In this document: piece by piece, positions 46,911 through 55,575 of the stretch
Position numbering within the stretch: the stretch's first letter is position 1
Layout of the letters: each line of letters opens with the position of its first letter
The notes under the pieces: generated by a model
Told to the model about the DNA's origin: nothing
Databases searched by the model: none
What the model saw: the letters and a program-made list of their open reading frames with translations, nothing else
Made by a program: the position numbers and the translations under genes
NCBI RefSeq assembly: GCF_003353055.1
Contig: NZ_QKWJ01000034.1
Coordinates: 1-64,000 of the forward strand
DNA: 64,000 bases
DNA from: Cupriavidus lacunae
GTDB taxonomy: Bacteria; Pseudomonadota; Gammaproteobacteria; Burkholderiales; Burkholderiaceae
Reading direction: 5' to 3'

Positions 46911-46930
46911 CCGGCTCCGGCTGGAGCCGG
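46911..46930 (+). terminator. Hairpin after the gamma-glutamyltransferase-like gene
   Basis: The arms CCGGCTCC and GGAGCCGG flank GGCT, 75 bases after the stop codon. No T-tract. The remaining part of the gap to 47089 contains no gene that I can support. Confidence 0.4.
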
Positions 46931-47088
46931 TCACGCGCGGCGGCTTTGTCGCAGTAGGCCTCCAGTAGATTGGGCCGGAGTCGGACTCAGCAGGGAAGGC
47001 GGGTCGGGGTGCTGTTAGCCTGCGGCTTCGATTGGCATCAATCCCGGCACGCGAATTCCACGGCCTCGGTGTTACCGCGACAGAAGCC

Positions 47089-47844
47089 CTACGCCAAACG
47101 CTGAAGCAAATGCGGGACGGACGATGTCAGCAACGCGACCCCGGATGCCGCGAGCAGGCTCAATACAATCTTGCGGAAGGTCGCTTCGGAAATCCCAACA
47201 TACAGCCGGGCGCCCAGGATAGTGGGAATCAGCATCGCCGGCCCGACGATTCCGAGCATCGGCAGCATGGCACGTGTCACGATTCCCTTTTCCACGTAGA
47301 TGGCCATGGTCACAAGCAGCAAGGCGAGATTGAAGTTCTGAATGATCGCACGCTGTTCATCCTTGTCGAATCCCCGCAACGAGCACCAAAGTGTGGGAAT
47401 CGTGCCGGTAAAGCCGCCGATGCCACCCATGATCCCGCCGATGCCGCCCACGATCCCGTCGGCCAACCTCCCGCCCGCTGTGATCTTCGGCAGGTTTCGT
47501 ACGGCAAGCATCGTCGGGCACCACAGCACCAGGAACGTACCGAGGAAGACCTTGAAGAGTTGAAGGTCGAGCGACGGGAGAATCGCGACGCCAACGGGTA
47601 TGCCAGCCAGGCCGCCGATCAGGAAAGGCAATAGTCTGCCCAGCTTGAATCCTCGGCGCATGGTTACCACGGCAATGATCTGCCCCGTTAGCGCCCCAAA
47701 AACCGCCATTGACGCGGCCAGCCTGGGATCCAGCGACCACGCCCAGAACGACATTGCAGTGAGACCAAAGGCGAAGCCAGAAAGCCCTTGTACGAAGCCA
47801 GCAACAATGGCTCCCAGTGCCACGACCAAAATCACCGGATCCAT
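47089..47844 (-). CDS. TSUP/TauE-SafE family membrane transporter
   Basis: A 251-residue hydrophobic protein with about eight transmembrane helices and the family N-terminus GAIVAGFVQGLSGFAFGLTAM, repeated in the second half as GGIGGIMGGIGGFTGTIPTLW. TauE/SafE proteins move sulfite, sulfoacetate or other organosulfur or carboxylic anions. I chose the ATG at 47844, which gives the standard start; the longer frame to 47955 is not plausible. It is divergent from the Bug gene at 48156 and shares a 311-base control region with it. Confidence 0.87.
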   Translation of the reverse strand: MDPVILVVALGAIVAGFVQGLSGFAFGLTAMSFWAWSLDPRLAASMAVFGALTGQIIAVVTMRRGFKLGRLLPFLIGGLAGIPVGVAILPSLDLQLFKVFLGTFLVLWCPTMLAVRNLPKITAGGRLADGIVGGIGGIMGGIGGFTGTIPTLWCSLRGFDKDEQRAIIQNFNLALLLVTMAIYVEKGIVTRAMLPMLGIVGPAMLIPTILGARLYVGISEATFRKIVLSLLAASGVALLTSSVPHLLQRLA

Positions 47845-48031
47845 GCGTAAGGGCCTCTTTCCTATTGGGGCGTCATCTGAGTGTCCGCAGTGACCAGCCT
47901 GGCGACATGGGACCTTATGAAGCAACGGTGAAGCGCCGTGGTCTGCAGGCCGCAATCCATATTGCCCTTCGGGTGTGCCTTGCTCTGGGGCAGGGGGCTG
48001 GCGCGAGTTGTTCCGTTACTTCCTGCTTGGG

Positions 48032-48069
48032 TTGACATTATATCCAGAACTGTATATTTTGTCTAGAAC
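48032..48069 (+). promoter_or_regulatory. Promoter and operator-like repeats before the second Bug gene
   Basis: TTGACA (48032-48037), a 17-base spacer and TATTTT form a good sigma-70 promoter. The repeats ATATCCAGAAC (48040-48050) and TTGTCTAGAAC (48059-48069) overlap it. The second repeat, on the minus strand, matches 13 of 14 bases of the 43972 half-site. A repressor bound here would block the promoter. The rest of the gap (47845-48155) holds nothing else I can support. Confidence 0.55.
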
Positions 48070-48155
48070 ACAAACCGTAACCATGGAACTTCGATGGCGC
48101 AAGTGCAGCTGATGGAATGACTCGAAAACGCGAATCACATACAGGAGATGGCCCA

Positions 48156-49124
48156 ATGAGTTCCCGACGTTCTTTGGTGAAGTTTGTGTTAGCGCTGTGT
48201 GCAGCATTGCCGGTTTCCGCCTTCGCGGCTTATCCGGACAAACCGATCAGGCTAATTGTGCCGTCAGCCCCCGGCGGTGCTCCGGATGCGTTAATGCGGG
48301 CCCTCGCTCCGCAGTTGGCACAGCAATTGGGCGTGTCAATCGTGATTGACAACAAGCCTGGTGGTTCCTATGTGATCGGCACGATGGAGCTGGTGAAGTC
48401 TGCGCCCGACGGATACACGCTGGCTTACGGCAATATCGTCTCGCTGGCGACCAACAAGTCGCTGCTGCCATCGGTGCCATACGACGTCGAAAAGGACCTG
48501 ACGCTGATCGCGAACACGCTGCGCCTGTCCAACATGATGATCGTCAACGACAGTGTGCCCGTCAGGACCATTCCCGAGCTGATCGCCTATGCGAAAAAGA
48601 ATCCGGGCAAGCTGGCCTTTGGATCGGATGGCAACGGCACCACCGCACATCTGGGCGTCGAACTCTTCAAGGCGATGACGGGCGTCAACATGCTGCATGT
48701 GCCCTATCGCGCGGCGACTTCGGCCGTCACGGACCTGATCGGCGGTGGCATACAGCTCATGATGATCAACACGCCGGTTTCCGCACCGATGGCCAAGGCG
48801 GGCAAGGCGCGGGCGCTTGGCGTCTCCTCGGCGCAGCGCATGGCTGCCTATCCGGACGTTCCCGCGATCGCCGAATCCGTGCCTGGATTCGAGGTGTCGG
48901 CGTGGGGAGGCATCGTCGGCCCGGCCCACATCCCCAAAGACATCGTTACCCGCCTCAATCGCGAGATTCGCATCGCTCTGGACAGCCCCGCCGTGCGAGA
49001 GCGATTCAAGCTGCTGGGAGCGGAAATCGCGCCCAGCACGCCTGAGGAGTTCCTGGAACTCTCCCGCCGCGAGACGGCCAAGTGGGCAAAGATCGTGAAA
49101 TTCTCCGGTGCCAAGATCGATTAA
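48156..49124 (+). CDS. Bug/TctC-family periplasmic solute-binding protein (second of four)
   Basis: A 322-residue protein with a signal peptide (MSSRRSLVKFVLALCAALPV, cleaved after SAFA), the Bug motif [16 protein letters not shown] and the VDNKPGG-like loop (IDNKPGGSYVIGT). The start at 48156 has AGGAG eight bases upstream. It is the first gene of a transcript that continues into an aldolase-type enzyme 11 bases later and probably a D-aminoacylase. Its ligand may therefore be a D-amino acid or N-acyl derivative; Bug ligands are difficult to predict. Confidence 0.88.
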   Translation: MSSRRSLVKFVLALCAALPVSAFAAYPDKPIRLIVPSAPGGAPDALMRALAPQLAQQLGVSIVIDNKPGGSYVIGTMELVKSAPDGYTLAYGNIVSLATNKSLLPSVPYDVEKDLTLIANTLRLSNMMIVNDSVPVRTIPELIAYAKKNPGKLAFGSDGNGTTAHLGVELFKAMTGVNMLHVPYRAATSAVTDLIGGGIQLMMINTPVSAPMAKAGKARALGVSSAQRMAAYPDVPAIAESVPGFEVSAWGGIVGPAHIPKDIVTRLNREIRIALDSPAVRERFKLLGAEIAPSTPEEFLELSRRETAKWAKIVKFSGAKID

Positions 49125-49135
49125 AGGAAATCCCC

Positions 49136-50248
49136 GTGAGTCCCTGGAAAGCAGCTCAAGCCGGCGACCCCGTCGCTGATATCGATACACCCGCGCTCGT
49201 ACTCGACCTGGATGCATTCGAGCGAAATCTCAAGCGAATGGCTGACGCATTGCGCGGCCGAAACGTGCGTCTGCGTGCCCACGCCAAGAGCCACAAGTGT
49301 CCGGAGATCGCCTTGCGACAGATCGCATTGGGCGCGGTGGGCATCTGCTGCCAGAAGGTCAGCGAGGCTGCCGTGTTTGTCCAGGCCGGCGTTACCGACA
49401 TCCTCATCAGCAACGAGATCGTCGGCGCAGCGAAAATCCGCCACCTGATGGAACTTGCCGGCTCTGCCCGCATTGGGGTTCTGGTCGATGATGCCTCGCA
49501 GATTCAGGCTCTGGCCGCCGCCGCACAAGCATCCGGGAAGAGCGTGGATGTCTATATCGAAATCGACGTCGGCGCCCATCGCTGCGGCATCCCTCCAGGT
49601 GAAGAAGCGGCGCATCTCGCAGAATTGATTGTCTCCTCGCCGCTGCGCTTTGCCGGGCTGCAGTGCTATCACGGACCGGCCCAGCATCTGCGAACGCCGC
49701 AGGAGCGTACTGCCGCAATTCGCGATGCCGCTGAACTCGCGCTGTGGACAAAGAAAATCATCGAGGCACATGGCATTCCAGTTGAGATTATCGCTGGCGC
49801 AGGTACCGGCACGTTCCTCCTCGAGCGCGACTCCGGCGTCTATAACGAGCTTCAGTGTGGCTCCTATGTCTTCATGGATCGCGATTACGGTGAAAATACG
49901 CGTGGTCCGGACGACATTCCCTTCGAGCATGCGCTCTTTGTCCTGACGTCGGTGATGAGCAGGACCACCGGCGAGAGGGCTATCGTGGATGCAGGCCTGA
50001 AGGCCTCCAGTGTTGATTCCGGCATGCCACTGGTGTGGAAGCGCAGCGATCTGAAATACCTGAAAGCATCAGACGAACATGGCGTAATTGCTACCCCCAG
50101 TCCCGCTTCAGTGGAACTGGGAGAGAAATTGATGCTCATTCCCGGCCACTGCGATCCCACCGTCAATCTATATGATTCTCTGGTTTGCGTACGCGATGGA
50201 AGGGTCGAAGCGCTATGGCCGATTGCGGCGCGTGGTGCTCTGCTCTGA
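49136..50248 (+). CDS. D-threonine aldolase / D-serine dehydratase-like PLP enzyme
   Basis: A 370-residue fold-type III PLP enzyme (alanine-racemase N-terminal domain). The PLP Lys51 is in RAHAKSHKC, the phosphate-binding segment in GAGTGTFLL, and the C-terminal metal site in PGHCDPTVNLYD, with His and Asp two residues apart as in D-threonine aldolases. Members split or dehydrate D-3-hydroxy amino acids (D-threonine, D-3-hydroxyaspartate, D-serine). I use the GTG at 49136 because AAAGGAAA ends five bases upstream and it does not overlap the Bug gene; the ATG at 49082 would. It sits between a Bug gene and a D-aminoacylase gene, in line with D-amino-acid breakdown. Confidence 0.85.
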   Translation: MSPWKAAQAGDPVADIDTPALVLDLDAFERNLKRMADALRGRNVRLRAHAKSHKCPEIALRQIALGAVGICCQKVSEAAVFVQAGVTDILISNEIVGAAKIRHLMELAGSARIGVLVDDASQIQALAAAAQASGKSVDVYIEIDVGAHRCGIPPGEEAAHLAELIVSSPLRFAGLQCYHGPAQHLRTPQERTAAIRDAAELALWTKKIIEAHGIPVEIIAGAGTGTFLLERDSGVYNELQCGSYVFMDRDYGENTRGPDDIPFEHALFVLTSVMSRTTGERAIVDAGLKASSVDSGMPLVWKRSDLKYLKASDEHGVIATPSPASVELGEKLMLIPGHCDPTVNLYDSLVCVRDGRVEALWPIAARGALL

Positions 50249-50376
50249 CTGCCATGCCGATGGTCTGCGAGCACGATTGACATGCTTCTATCGCGTCGCC
50301 GATCCCGCGACGAGATGCATCACCACACAGCCCGGCTTCCGGAGAAATTGATGAACACGATACCAGGGAGTACCCG

Positions 50377-51831
50377 ATGAGTGAGCGTTATGATGTCATG
50401 ATCCGCTATGCCTCGATTGTCGACGGAACGGGAGCTCCACGTTATGCAGGCGATGTGGGTATCAAAGGTGACCGTATTGTGCGCATCGGCGATTTGCGGG
50501 GGGCCAGCGCAGCCACGGAAATCGATGCATCTGGGCTTGTGGTGGCGCCTGGTTTTATCGATGCGCACACGCATGACGACCGCTTGCTGCTCTCTGGCGG
50601 GGACATGGCTCCCAAGGTCAGCCAGGGTATCACTACTGTGATCGGCGGCAATTGCGGCGTTTCGCTGGCGCCGATGCCGCGGCAGATTCCCGATCCGGTC
50701 ACCCCGCCGCTTAACCTACTCGATGATGGCGGAGCGTGGTTTCGGTTTGCTACCTTTGCAGAATACCTGGAGGCTTTGCGCGCTCAGCCCGCGGCAACGA
50801 ATTGCGCCATGCTGGTCGGCCATTCGACATTGCGGGTCGCGACGATGAATGATCTTTCCCTGCCGGCAAATCCGGACGAAGTCGCAGCCATGCGCGCGCT
50901 GGTCGATGAAGCCATGCGCGCCGGCGCGATTGGCGTGTCCACGGGGCTGTTCTACGAACCGTCGATTGCGGCGCCAACGGAAGAAGTCATTGAAATATGC
51001 GAGCCGTTACGCGAGTACGGCGGAGTCTATTGCACGCATATGCGAAACGAGGGCGACCACATCATTCAATCACTGACCGAGACCTTCCGCATCGGTCGCG
51101 AAGTCGGTGTACCGGTCGTCATCTCGCATCATAAGCTGGTCGGCGTCAAGAATTATGGTCGCTCCGCAGAAACGCTGAAGTTCATTGCTGAACATATGGA
51201 AAAGCAAGAGGTTTGCCTCGACTGCTATCCTTATCCGGCGTCGTCCACCATTCTGTCCGCGCATCGCGCACGTAATGCGACCCGGGTGACCGTGACATGG
51301 TCAAAACCCCTGCCCCAGTATGCCGGCAAGGATCTGGCCGACATCATGGCCGAACTCGGTGGCACACAGGAAGAGGTAGTCGACCGGCTGTCGCCCGCCG
51401 GTGCGATCTACTACATGATGGACGACCGGGATGTGCAGCGCATCCTGGCCTTCGACCAGACCATGATCGGCTCGGACGGTTTGCCCCACGACGACTCTCC
51501 GCATCCGCGTCTTTGGGGAAGCTTCCCACGTGTTCTTGGCCACTACGGGCGGTCCCTGGGCCTGTTTTCGCTTGAGACCGCGATCCATAAGATGACCGGA
51601 CTGACCGCCAGGAATTTCGGGCTCGCCGACCGTGGGGTTGTGCGGGAGGGGGCCTTCGCAGACTTGACCGTTCTCAATCCCGAAACAGTTGGCGAGGGAG
51701 CGTCATTTGCCAGGCCGATTGCACCGGCCATAGGCATTGATACGGTGCTTGTCAACGGCAGCGTCGTGTGGCGCGATGGCAAGTCCAGCGGCGCGCGGCC
51801 CGGCCAGGTGCTACGGCGGGAGCGAGCGTAA
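50377..51831 (+). CDS. N-acyl-D-amino-acid deacylase (D-aminoacylase), amidohydrolase superfamily
   Basis: A 484-residue enzyme. The metal site HTHDD (His64, His66) follows APGFIDAHTHDD, with Cys93 in GGNCGVS as the special D-aminoacylase metal ligand, the histidine region VVISHHKLVG and the catalytic Asp in IGSDGLPHDD. D-aminoacylases remove the acyl group from N-acyl-D-amino acids. It lies 128 bases after the D-threonine-aldolase gene, close enough for one operon but possibly with its own promoter. D-hydantoinase-like activity is less likely given Cys93. Confidence 0.88.
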   Translation: MSERYDVMIRYASIVDGTGAPRYAGDVGIKGDRIVRIGDLRGASAATEIDASGLVVAPGFIDAHTHDDRLLLSGGDMAPKVSQGITTVIGGNCGVSLAPMPRQIPDPVTPPLNLLDDGGAWFRFATFAEYLEALRAQPAATNCAMLVGHSTLRVATMNDLSLPANPDEVAAMRALVDEAMRAGAIGVSTGLFYEPSIAAPTEEVIEICEPLREYGGVYCTHMRNEGDHIIQSLTETFRIGREVGVPVVISHHKLVGVKNYGRSAETLKFIAEHMEKQEVCLDCYPYPASSTILSAHRARNATRVTVTWSKPLPQYAGKDLADIMAELGGTQEEVVDRLSPAGAIYYMMDDRDVQRILAFDQTMIGSDGLPHDDSPHPRLWGSFPRVLGHYGRSLGLFSLETAIHKMTGLTARNFGLADRGVVREGAFADLTVLNPETVGEGASFARPIAPAIGIDTVLVNGSVVWRDGKSSGARPGQVLRRERA

Positions 51832-51862
51832 TCGCCGAGCCAGGAGTGGCCGGGCCGTTTCA

Positions 51863-51892
51863 TTGACGTAATATCTTGATTTTAGATATTAT
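51863..51892 (+). promoter_or_regulatory. Promoter with embedded palindrome, probably giving a leaderless mRNA
   Basis: TTGACG (51863-51868), an 18-base spacer and TATTAT (51887-51892) fit a sigma-70 promoter. A perfect inverted repeat (TAATATCT at 51869 and AGATATTA at 51884, loop of seven) fills the spacer and overlaps the -10. The start codon is only seven bases after the -10 and there is no ribosome site, so transcription probably starts at or near the ATG. The palindrome suggests autoregulation. Confidence 0.6.
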
Positions 51893-51898
51893 TTCCAA

Positions 51899-52528
51899 AT
51901 GAAAAAACTTTCGGCGGAGCAGCAAGCGCTGCTTGAACAGCTTAAGCAGGTCGCGCAGGGTCTCGGCGAGACCCTGGCACCGTTCTGTGAAGTCGTTGTA
52001 CATGACCTGCTGCATCCTAAGCAGGCCATCCTGGCGATCCACAACAATCTATCGGGCCGCCAGGTTGGCGATCCGGCCACAGAACTCGGTATCGCACGCA
52101 TTGCCGATCCGGAGTTTCCGCAAGTCATCGCGAACTACGCGAATCAGTTCACCGATGGCCGCCAGGCAAAGAGCACGTCCATTGGCATCAAGGATTCGAG
52201 TGGCCGCTACGTGGCGGCCTTGTGCATGAATGTAGACCTGACGCTTTTCCGAGGCTTGCAAAATGCGCTGAACCAGTTTGGCAGCGTCGGCTCTGCTGCA
52301 GGTGTGAACGAATCGCTCGATCCGGCCGGCGCCGAGGCCATCAGGCGCCGCATTGACCAGTTCGCTGCGCGGCTTGCGACCACGCCGCGTTCCCTCAAGG
52401 CGCAAGAGCGCCGCGCACTGATGCGCGAGCTCAAGGAGTCGGGCTGTATGGAAGTGCGCCGAGCCATGGAGATCGTCGCACAGCATCTGGGCGTCTCGCG
52501 AGCCTCGGTGTACAGCTATGCCAAGTGA
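51899..52528 (+). CDS. YheO/DauR-type transcriptional regulator (PAS plus HTH)
   Basis: A 209-residue protein. The N-terminal YheO-like PAS domain (about 10-125) has the family motif PFCEVVVHDLLHPKQAILAIHNN and GIKDSSGRYVAALCMNVD. The C-terminal helix-turn-helix contains IVAQHLGVSRASVYSYAK. DauR of this family represses D-arginine catabolism genes in Pseudomonas, so control of the adjoining D-amino-acid genes is a natural inference. It has a promoter of its own with a palindrome and no Shine-Dalgarno sequence. Confidence 0.87.
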   Translation: MKKLSAEQQALLEQLKQVAQGLGETLAPFCEVVVHDLLHPKQAILAIHNNLSGRQVGDPATELGIARIADPEFPQVIANYANQFTDGRQAKSTSIGIKDSSGRYVAALCMNVDLTLFRGLQNALNQFGSVGSAAGVNESLDPAGAEAIRRRIDQFAARLATTPRSLKAQERRALMRELKESGCMEVRRAMEIVAQHLGVSRASVYSYAK

Positions 52529-52582
52529 AGCTGGCCTGCTGCCCGACTCGTTTCCGCATTCATTCCGCTGACACGGGCTACG

Positions 52583-52663
52583 CCAAGCGTAGCCCCCCAC
52601 GCCTGCCTCGGCGAGGGTCGGCACGTTTGGCAGCGAGCGGTCCTGGGGGGCCGCGGAAACCAA
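52583..52663 (-). pseudogene. Fragment of a Bug/TctC gene
   Basis: On the minus strand a short segment reads APQDRSLPNVPTLAEAGVGGYAW, the conserved C-terminal-half motif of Bug proteins (ALPDVPTVAEAGVPGYE type). The rest of the gene is absent: the frame passes through unrelated sequence on both sides. It is a relic of about 25 codons in the intergenic region before the intact Bug gene at 52783. Confidence 0.55.
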
Positions 52664-52667
52664 AATA

Positions 52668-52688
52668 ATCTTTTGGTTAATCGGTCTG
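52668..52688. promoter_or_regulatory. Inverted repeat upstream of the sugar-acid operon
   Basis: The perfect arms AACCAAAA and TTTTGGTT flank TAATC, 95 bases before the Bug gene start. It lies where an operator is expected. The regulator is not obvious; the divergent LysR gene is at the other end of the operon. Confidence 0.45.
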
Positions 52689-52782
52689 GGGATCGCTTTT
52701 TTTTGCCTTCCGTCTTCGTCAAACTCCGTGCATGACGCATCCCCGGCTGTGGGTGCGCTGACAACAAGAGACCGGAGACGAT

Positions 52783-53796
52783 ATGGATTTCCCCATCATC
52801 AATGCGACTCGTCGCACCCTGCTGCGGGCAGGGCTGTTGGCCCTCACCGCCATGACCGCTTTCACAAGTGCCCCGGCCGCGTTCGCGGCCTATCCGGACA
52901 AGCCGATCCGGCTGGTCGTGCCTTATCCGCCGGGCGGCGCCACCGACGTGATCGGCCGCATCGTTGCCACCCGCCTGGGCGAAGTGCTGGGCCAGCAATT
53001 GGTGGTTGACAACCGGGGCGGCGCGGGCGGGAACATCGGCGCGGAAGTGGTCGCCCGCAGCGCGCCAGACGGCTATACGTTGCTGATGGGCGCACTGACG
53101 TCCCATGCAACCATGGCCACCCTGGAAAAAGGGCACTTGCGTTACGACATCCTCAAGGACTTCGCCCCGGTGATGGTCGTTGGCTCGGTGCCACTGGTGG
53201 TGGTGGTCAATCCGAGGGTGCCGGTCAAGACGCTCCAGGAACTGGTCAGCTACGGCAAGGCCAATCCCGGCAAGCTTAACTACGCCTCGTCTGGTGCCGG
53301 CGCCCCGCAGCGCATGGCGGCTGAGATCTTCAAGAAAGAGGCCAATATCGACATGACCCACGTGCCGTACAAAGGCAGTGGTCCCGCCATGACAGACCTG
53401 GTGGCCGGGCAGGTCAACATGATGGTGGAGACGGTGCCGGCCGCGCAGCCGTTCATCAAGGCAGGCCAGTTGCGCGCGCTTGCCGTGGCGGCACCCAAGC
53501 GCATCTCGATGCTGCCGGACGTGCCCGCTGCCGCAGAGAGCGGCATGCCAACCCTGGACGTCAGCTCCACCTTCGGCGTGCTGGCGCCGGCGGGCACGCC
53601 CGCGCCGGTGGTTGAGCGCCTGAATGCGGCGCTGGCCAGGATTCTTGCAATGCCTGATGTCAAGGCGCAGTTCCTGAAGCAGGGTGTCTATGCATTGCCG
53701 CCAACCACCCCTGAAGAATCGGCCGAGCGCTTGCGCACCGAAGTCACACGCTGGGAGAAGGTCATCACCGACGCCCATATCAAATCCGATAGCTGA
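52783..53796 (+). CDS. Bug/TctC-family periplasmic solute-binding protein (third of four)
   Basis: A 337-residue protein with a Tat- or Sec-type signal ([15 protein letters not shown], cleavage near AAFA), then [31 protein letters not shown] and [11 protein letters not shown] as in all Bug proteins. The start at 52783 is preceded by GAGACGAT. It is the first gene of the sugar-acid operon, 14 bases before the dehydratase, so an aldonic or aldaric acid is the likely ligand, by association only. Confidence 0.88.
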   Translation: MDFPIINATRRTLLRAGLLALTAMTAFTSAPAAFAAYPDKPIRLVVPYPPGGATDVIGRIVATRLGEVLGQQLVVDNRGGAGGNIGAEVVARSAPDGYTLLMGALTSHATMATLEKGHLRYDILKDFAPVMVVGSVPLVVVVNPRVPVKTLQELVSYGKANPGKLNYASSGAGAPQRMAAEIFKKEANIDMTHVPYKGSGPAMTDLVAGQVNMMVETVPAAQPFIKAGQLRALAVAAPKRISMLPDVPAAAESGMPTLDVSSTFGVLAPAGTPAPVVERLNAALARILAMPDVKAQFLKQGVYALPPTTPEESAERLRTEVTRWEKVITDAHIKSDS

Positions 53797-53810
53797 AACG
53801 ACCACGACTC

Positions 53811-55562
53811 ATGACCACTAATAAGCCCAAAGGACCGGACGCTTCCTCCGGGGAAACAGGCCTGCGCAAAGGACTGACCAACTATGGCGACCTTGGGTTC
53901 TCGCTGTTCCTGCGCAAGGCGTTTATCAAGGGCTCGGGCTATACCGATGCAGCACTCGACCGCCCGGTGATCGGTATCGCCGATACCGGCAGCGCATTCA
54001 ACCCGTGCCATGGCAACATGCCGCAGCTGATCGAAGCGGTGAAGCGCGGCATCATGCTCGCCGGCGGGCTGCCGATGGAATTCCCGACCATCTCCATCCA
54101 CGAGAGCTTTGCCGCGCCGACCAGCATGTATCTGCGCAACCTGATGTCGATGGATACGGAGGAAATGATCCGCGCCCAGCCGATGGATGCGGTGGTGCTG
54201 ATCGGCGGCTGCGACAAGACCGTGCCGGCGCAGCTGATGGGCGCGGCCTCTGCCGGCGTGCCCGCGATCCAACTGGTCACCGGCGCGATGCTGACGGGTT
54301 CGCACCGCAGCGAACGGGTGGGTGCCTGCACCGACTGCCGCCGCTATTGGGGCAAGTTCCGCGCCGGGGAAATCGACGCGGAGGAAGCCTCGCAGGTCAA
54401 CAACCAGTTGGTGGCCAGCGTCGGCACCTGCTCGGTGATGGGCACCGCCAGCACCATGGCCTGCCTGGCCGAAGCGATGGGCATGAGCCTTCCAGGCAGC
54501 GCCACGCCGCCGGCCGTGACCGCCGACCGCATCCGCATTGCCGAAGAGACCGGCGCACGCGCCGTGGCGATGGCACACGAGGGCCTGACCATCGACAGCA
54601 TCCTGACGCCGGCCGCGTTCGAGAATGCCATGCGCGTACTGCTGGCCATCGGCGGCTCGACCAACGGCATCGTGCACCTGGCGGCCATTGCGGGCCGCAT
54701 GGGCCTGGATATCGATATGCAGGCGCTTGATCGCATGGGCCGCGAAACCCCGGTGCTGCTCGACCTGAAGCCGAACGGCCAGCACTATATGGAGGACTTC
54801 CACAAAGCCGGCGGGATGGCCACCTTGCTGCGTGAACTGCGCCCGCTGCTGCGCCTCGATGCGCTGACCGTCACGGGGCGCACGCTGGGCGAGGAGATAG
54901 ACAATGCCGGCCCGGGCTTCGCGCAAGATGTGGTGCGCAGCTTCGACAACCCGATCTACCCGCAAGGCGGCATCGCCGTGCTCGCCGGCAACCTGGCGCC
55001 TGGCGGCGCCATCATCAAGCAATCCGCGGCGACCGCGGAGCTGATGGAGCATGAGGGGCGCGTGGTGGTGTTCGAGAACGCGCAGGACCTGATCGAGCGC
55101 ATCGACCTGGACCACCTCGACGTGAGCGCCAATGACATCCTGGTGCTGAAGAACATCGGCCCCAAGGGCGCGCCCGGCATGCCCGAGGCCGGCTATATCC
55201 CGATCCCGCGCAAGCTGGCGCGGGCCGGTGTCAAGGACATGGTGCGGATTTCCGACGGGCGCATGAGCGGCACCGCGTTCGGTACGGTGGTGCTGCATGT
55301 GACCCCCGAAGCCGCCGTGGGCGGGCCGCTGGCGCTGGTGCAGACTGGCGACCGCATCCGCCTGAGCGTGAGCCGCCGCGAGCTGGCCCTGCTGGTATCG
55401 GACGAGGAACTGGCGCGCCGCCGCGCGGCCGCCCCCGTGGTTGAGCCGAGCGCGCCGCGCGGCTACCTGAAGTTGTTCCTGCAGACCGTGACGCAGGCCG
55501 ACCAGGGCGTCGACTTCGACTTCCTGCGCGCGCCCGAAACGCGCGGCAAGGCACCTGAGTAA
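53811..55562 (+). CDS. IlvD/Edd-family dehydratase, probable sugar acid (aldonate) dehydratase
   Basis: A 583-residue protein. Three cysteines that hold the iron-sulfur cluster are conserved: Cys66 (AFNPCHGN), Cys134 (IGGCDKTVP) and Cys207 (GTCSVMGTAS). The Mg-binding region around the AVSDGRMSG-type motif appears as RISDGRMSGTAFG. The length and the lack of clustering with branched-chain amino acid genes fit the L-arabonate/D-xylonate/D-gluconate dehydratase group, which makes 2-keto-3-deoxy acids. The enzymes encoded downstream match such a pathway. Dihydroxy-acid dehydratase of isoleucine-valine biosynthesis is the less likely alternative. Confidence 0.85.
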   Translation: MTTNKPKGPDASSGETGLRKGLTNYGDLGFSLFLRKAFIKGSGYTDAALDRPVIGIADTGSAFNPCHGNMPQLIEAVKRGIMLAGGLPMEFPTISIHESFAAPTSMYLRNLMSMDTEEMIRAQPMDAVVLIGGCDKTVPAQLMGAASAGVPAIQLVTGAMLTGSHRSERVGACTDCRRYWGKFRAGEIDAEEASQVNNQLVASVGTCSVMGTASTMACLAEAMGMSLPGSATPPAVTADRIRIAEETGARAVAMAHEGLTIDSILTPAAFENAMRVLLAIGGSTNGIVHLAAIAGRMGLDIDMQALDRMGRETPVLLDLKPNGQHYMEDFHKAGGMATLLRELRPLLRLDALTVTGRTLGEEIDNAGPGFAQDVVRSFDNPIYPQGGIAVLAGNLAPGGAIIKQSAATAELMEHEGRVVVFENAQDLIERIDLDHLDVSANDILVLKNIGPKGAPGMPEAGYIPIPRKLARAGVKDMVRISDGRMSGTAFGTVVLHVTPEAAVGGPLALVQTGDRIRLSVSRRELALLVSDEELARRRAAAPVVEPSAPRGYLKLFLQTVTQADQGVDFDFLRAPETRGKAPE

Positions 55563-55575
55563 GAAGGGGGTGGAC

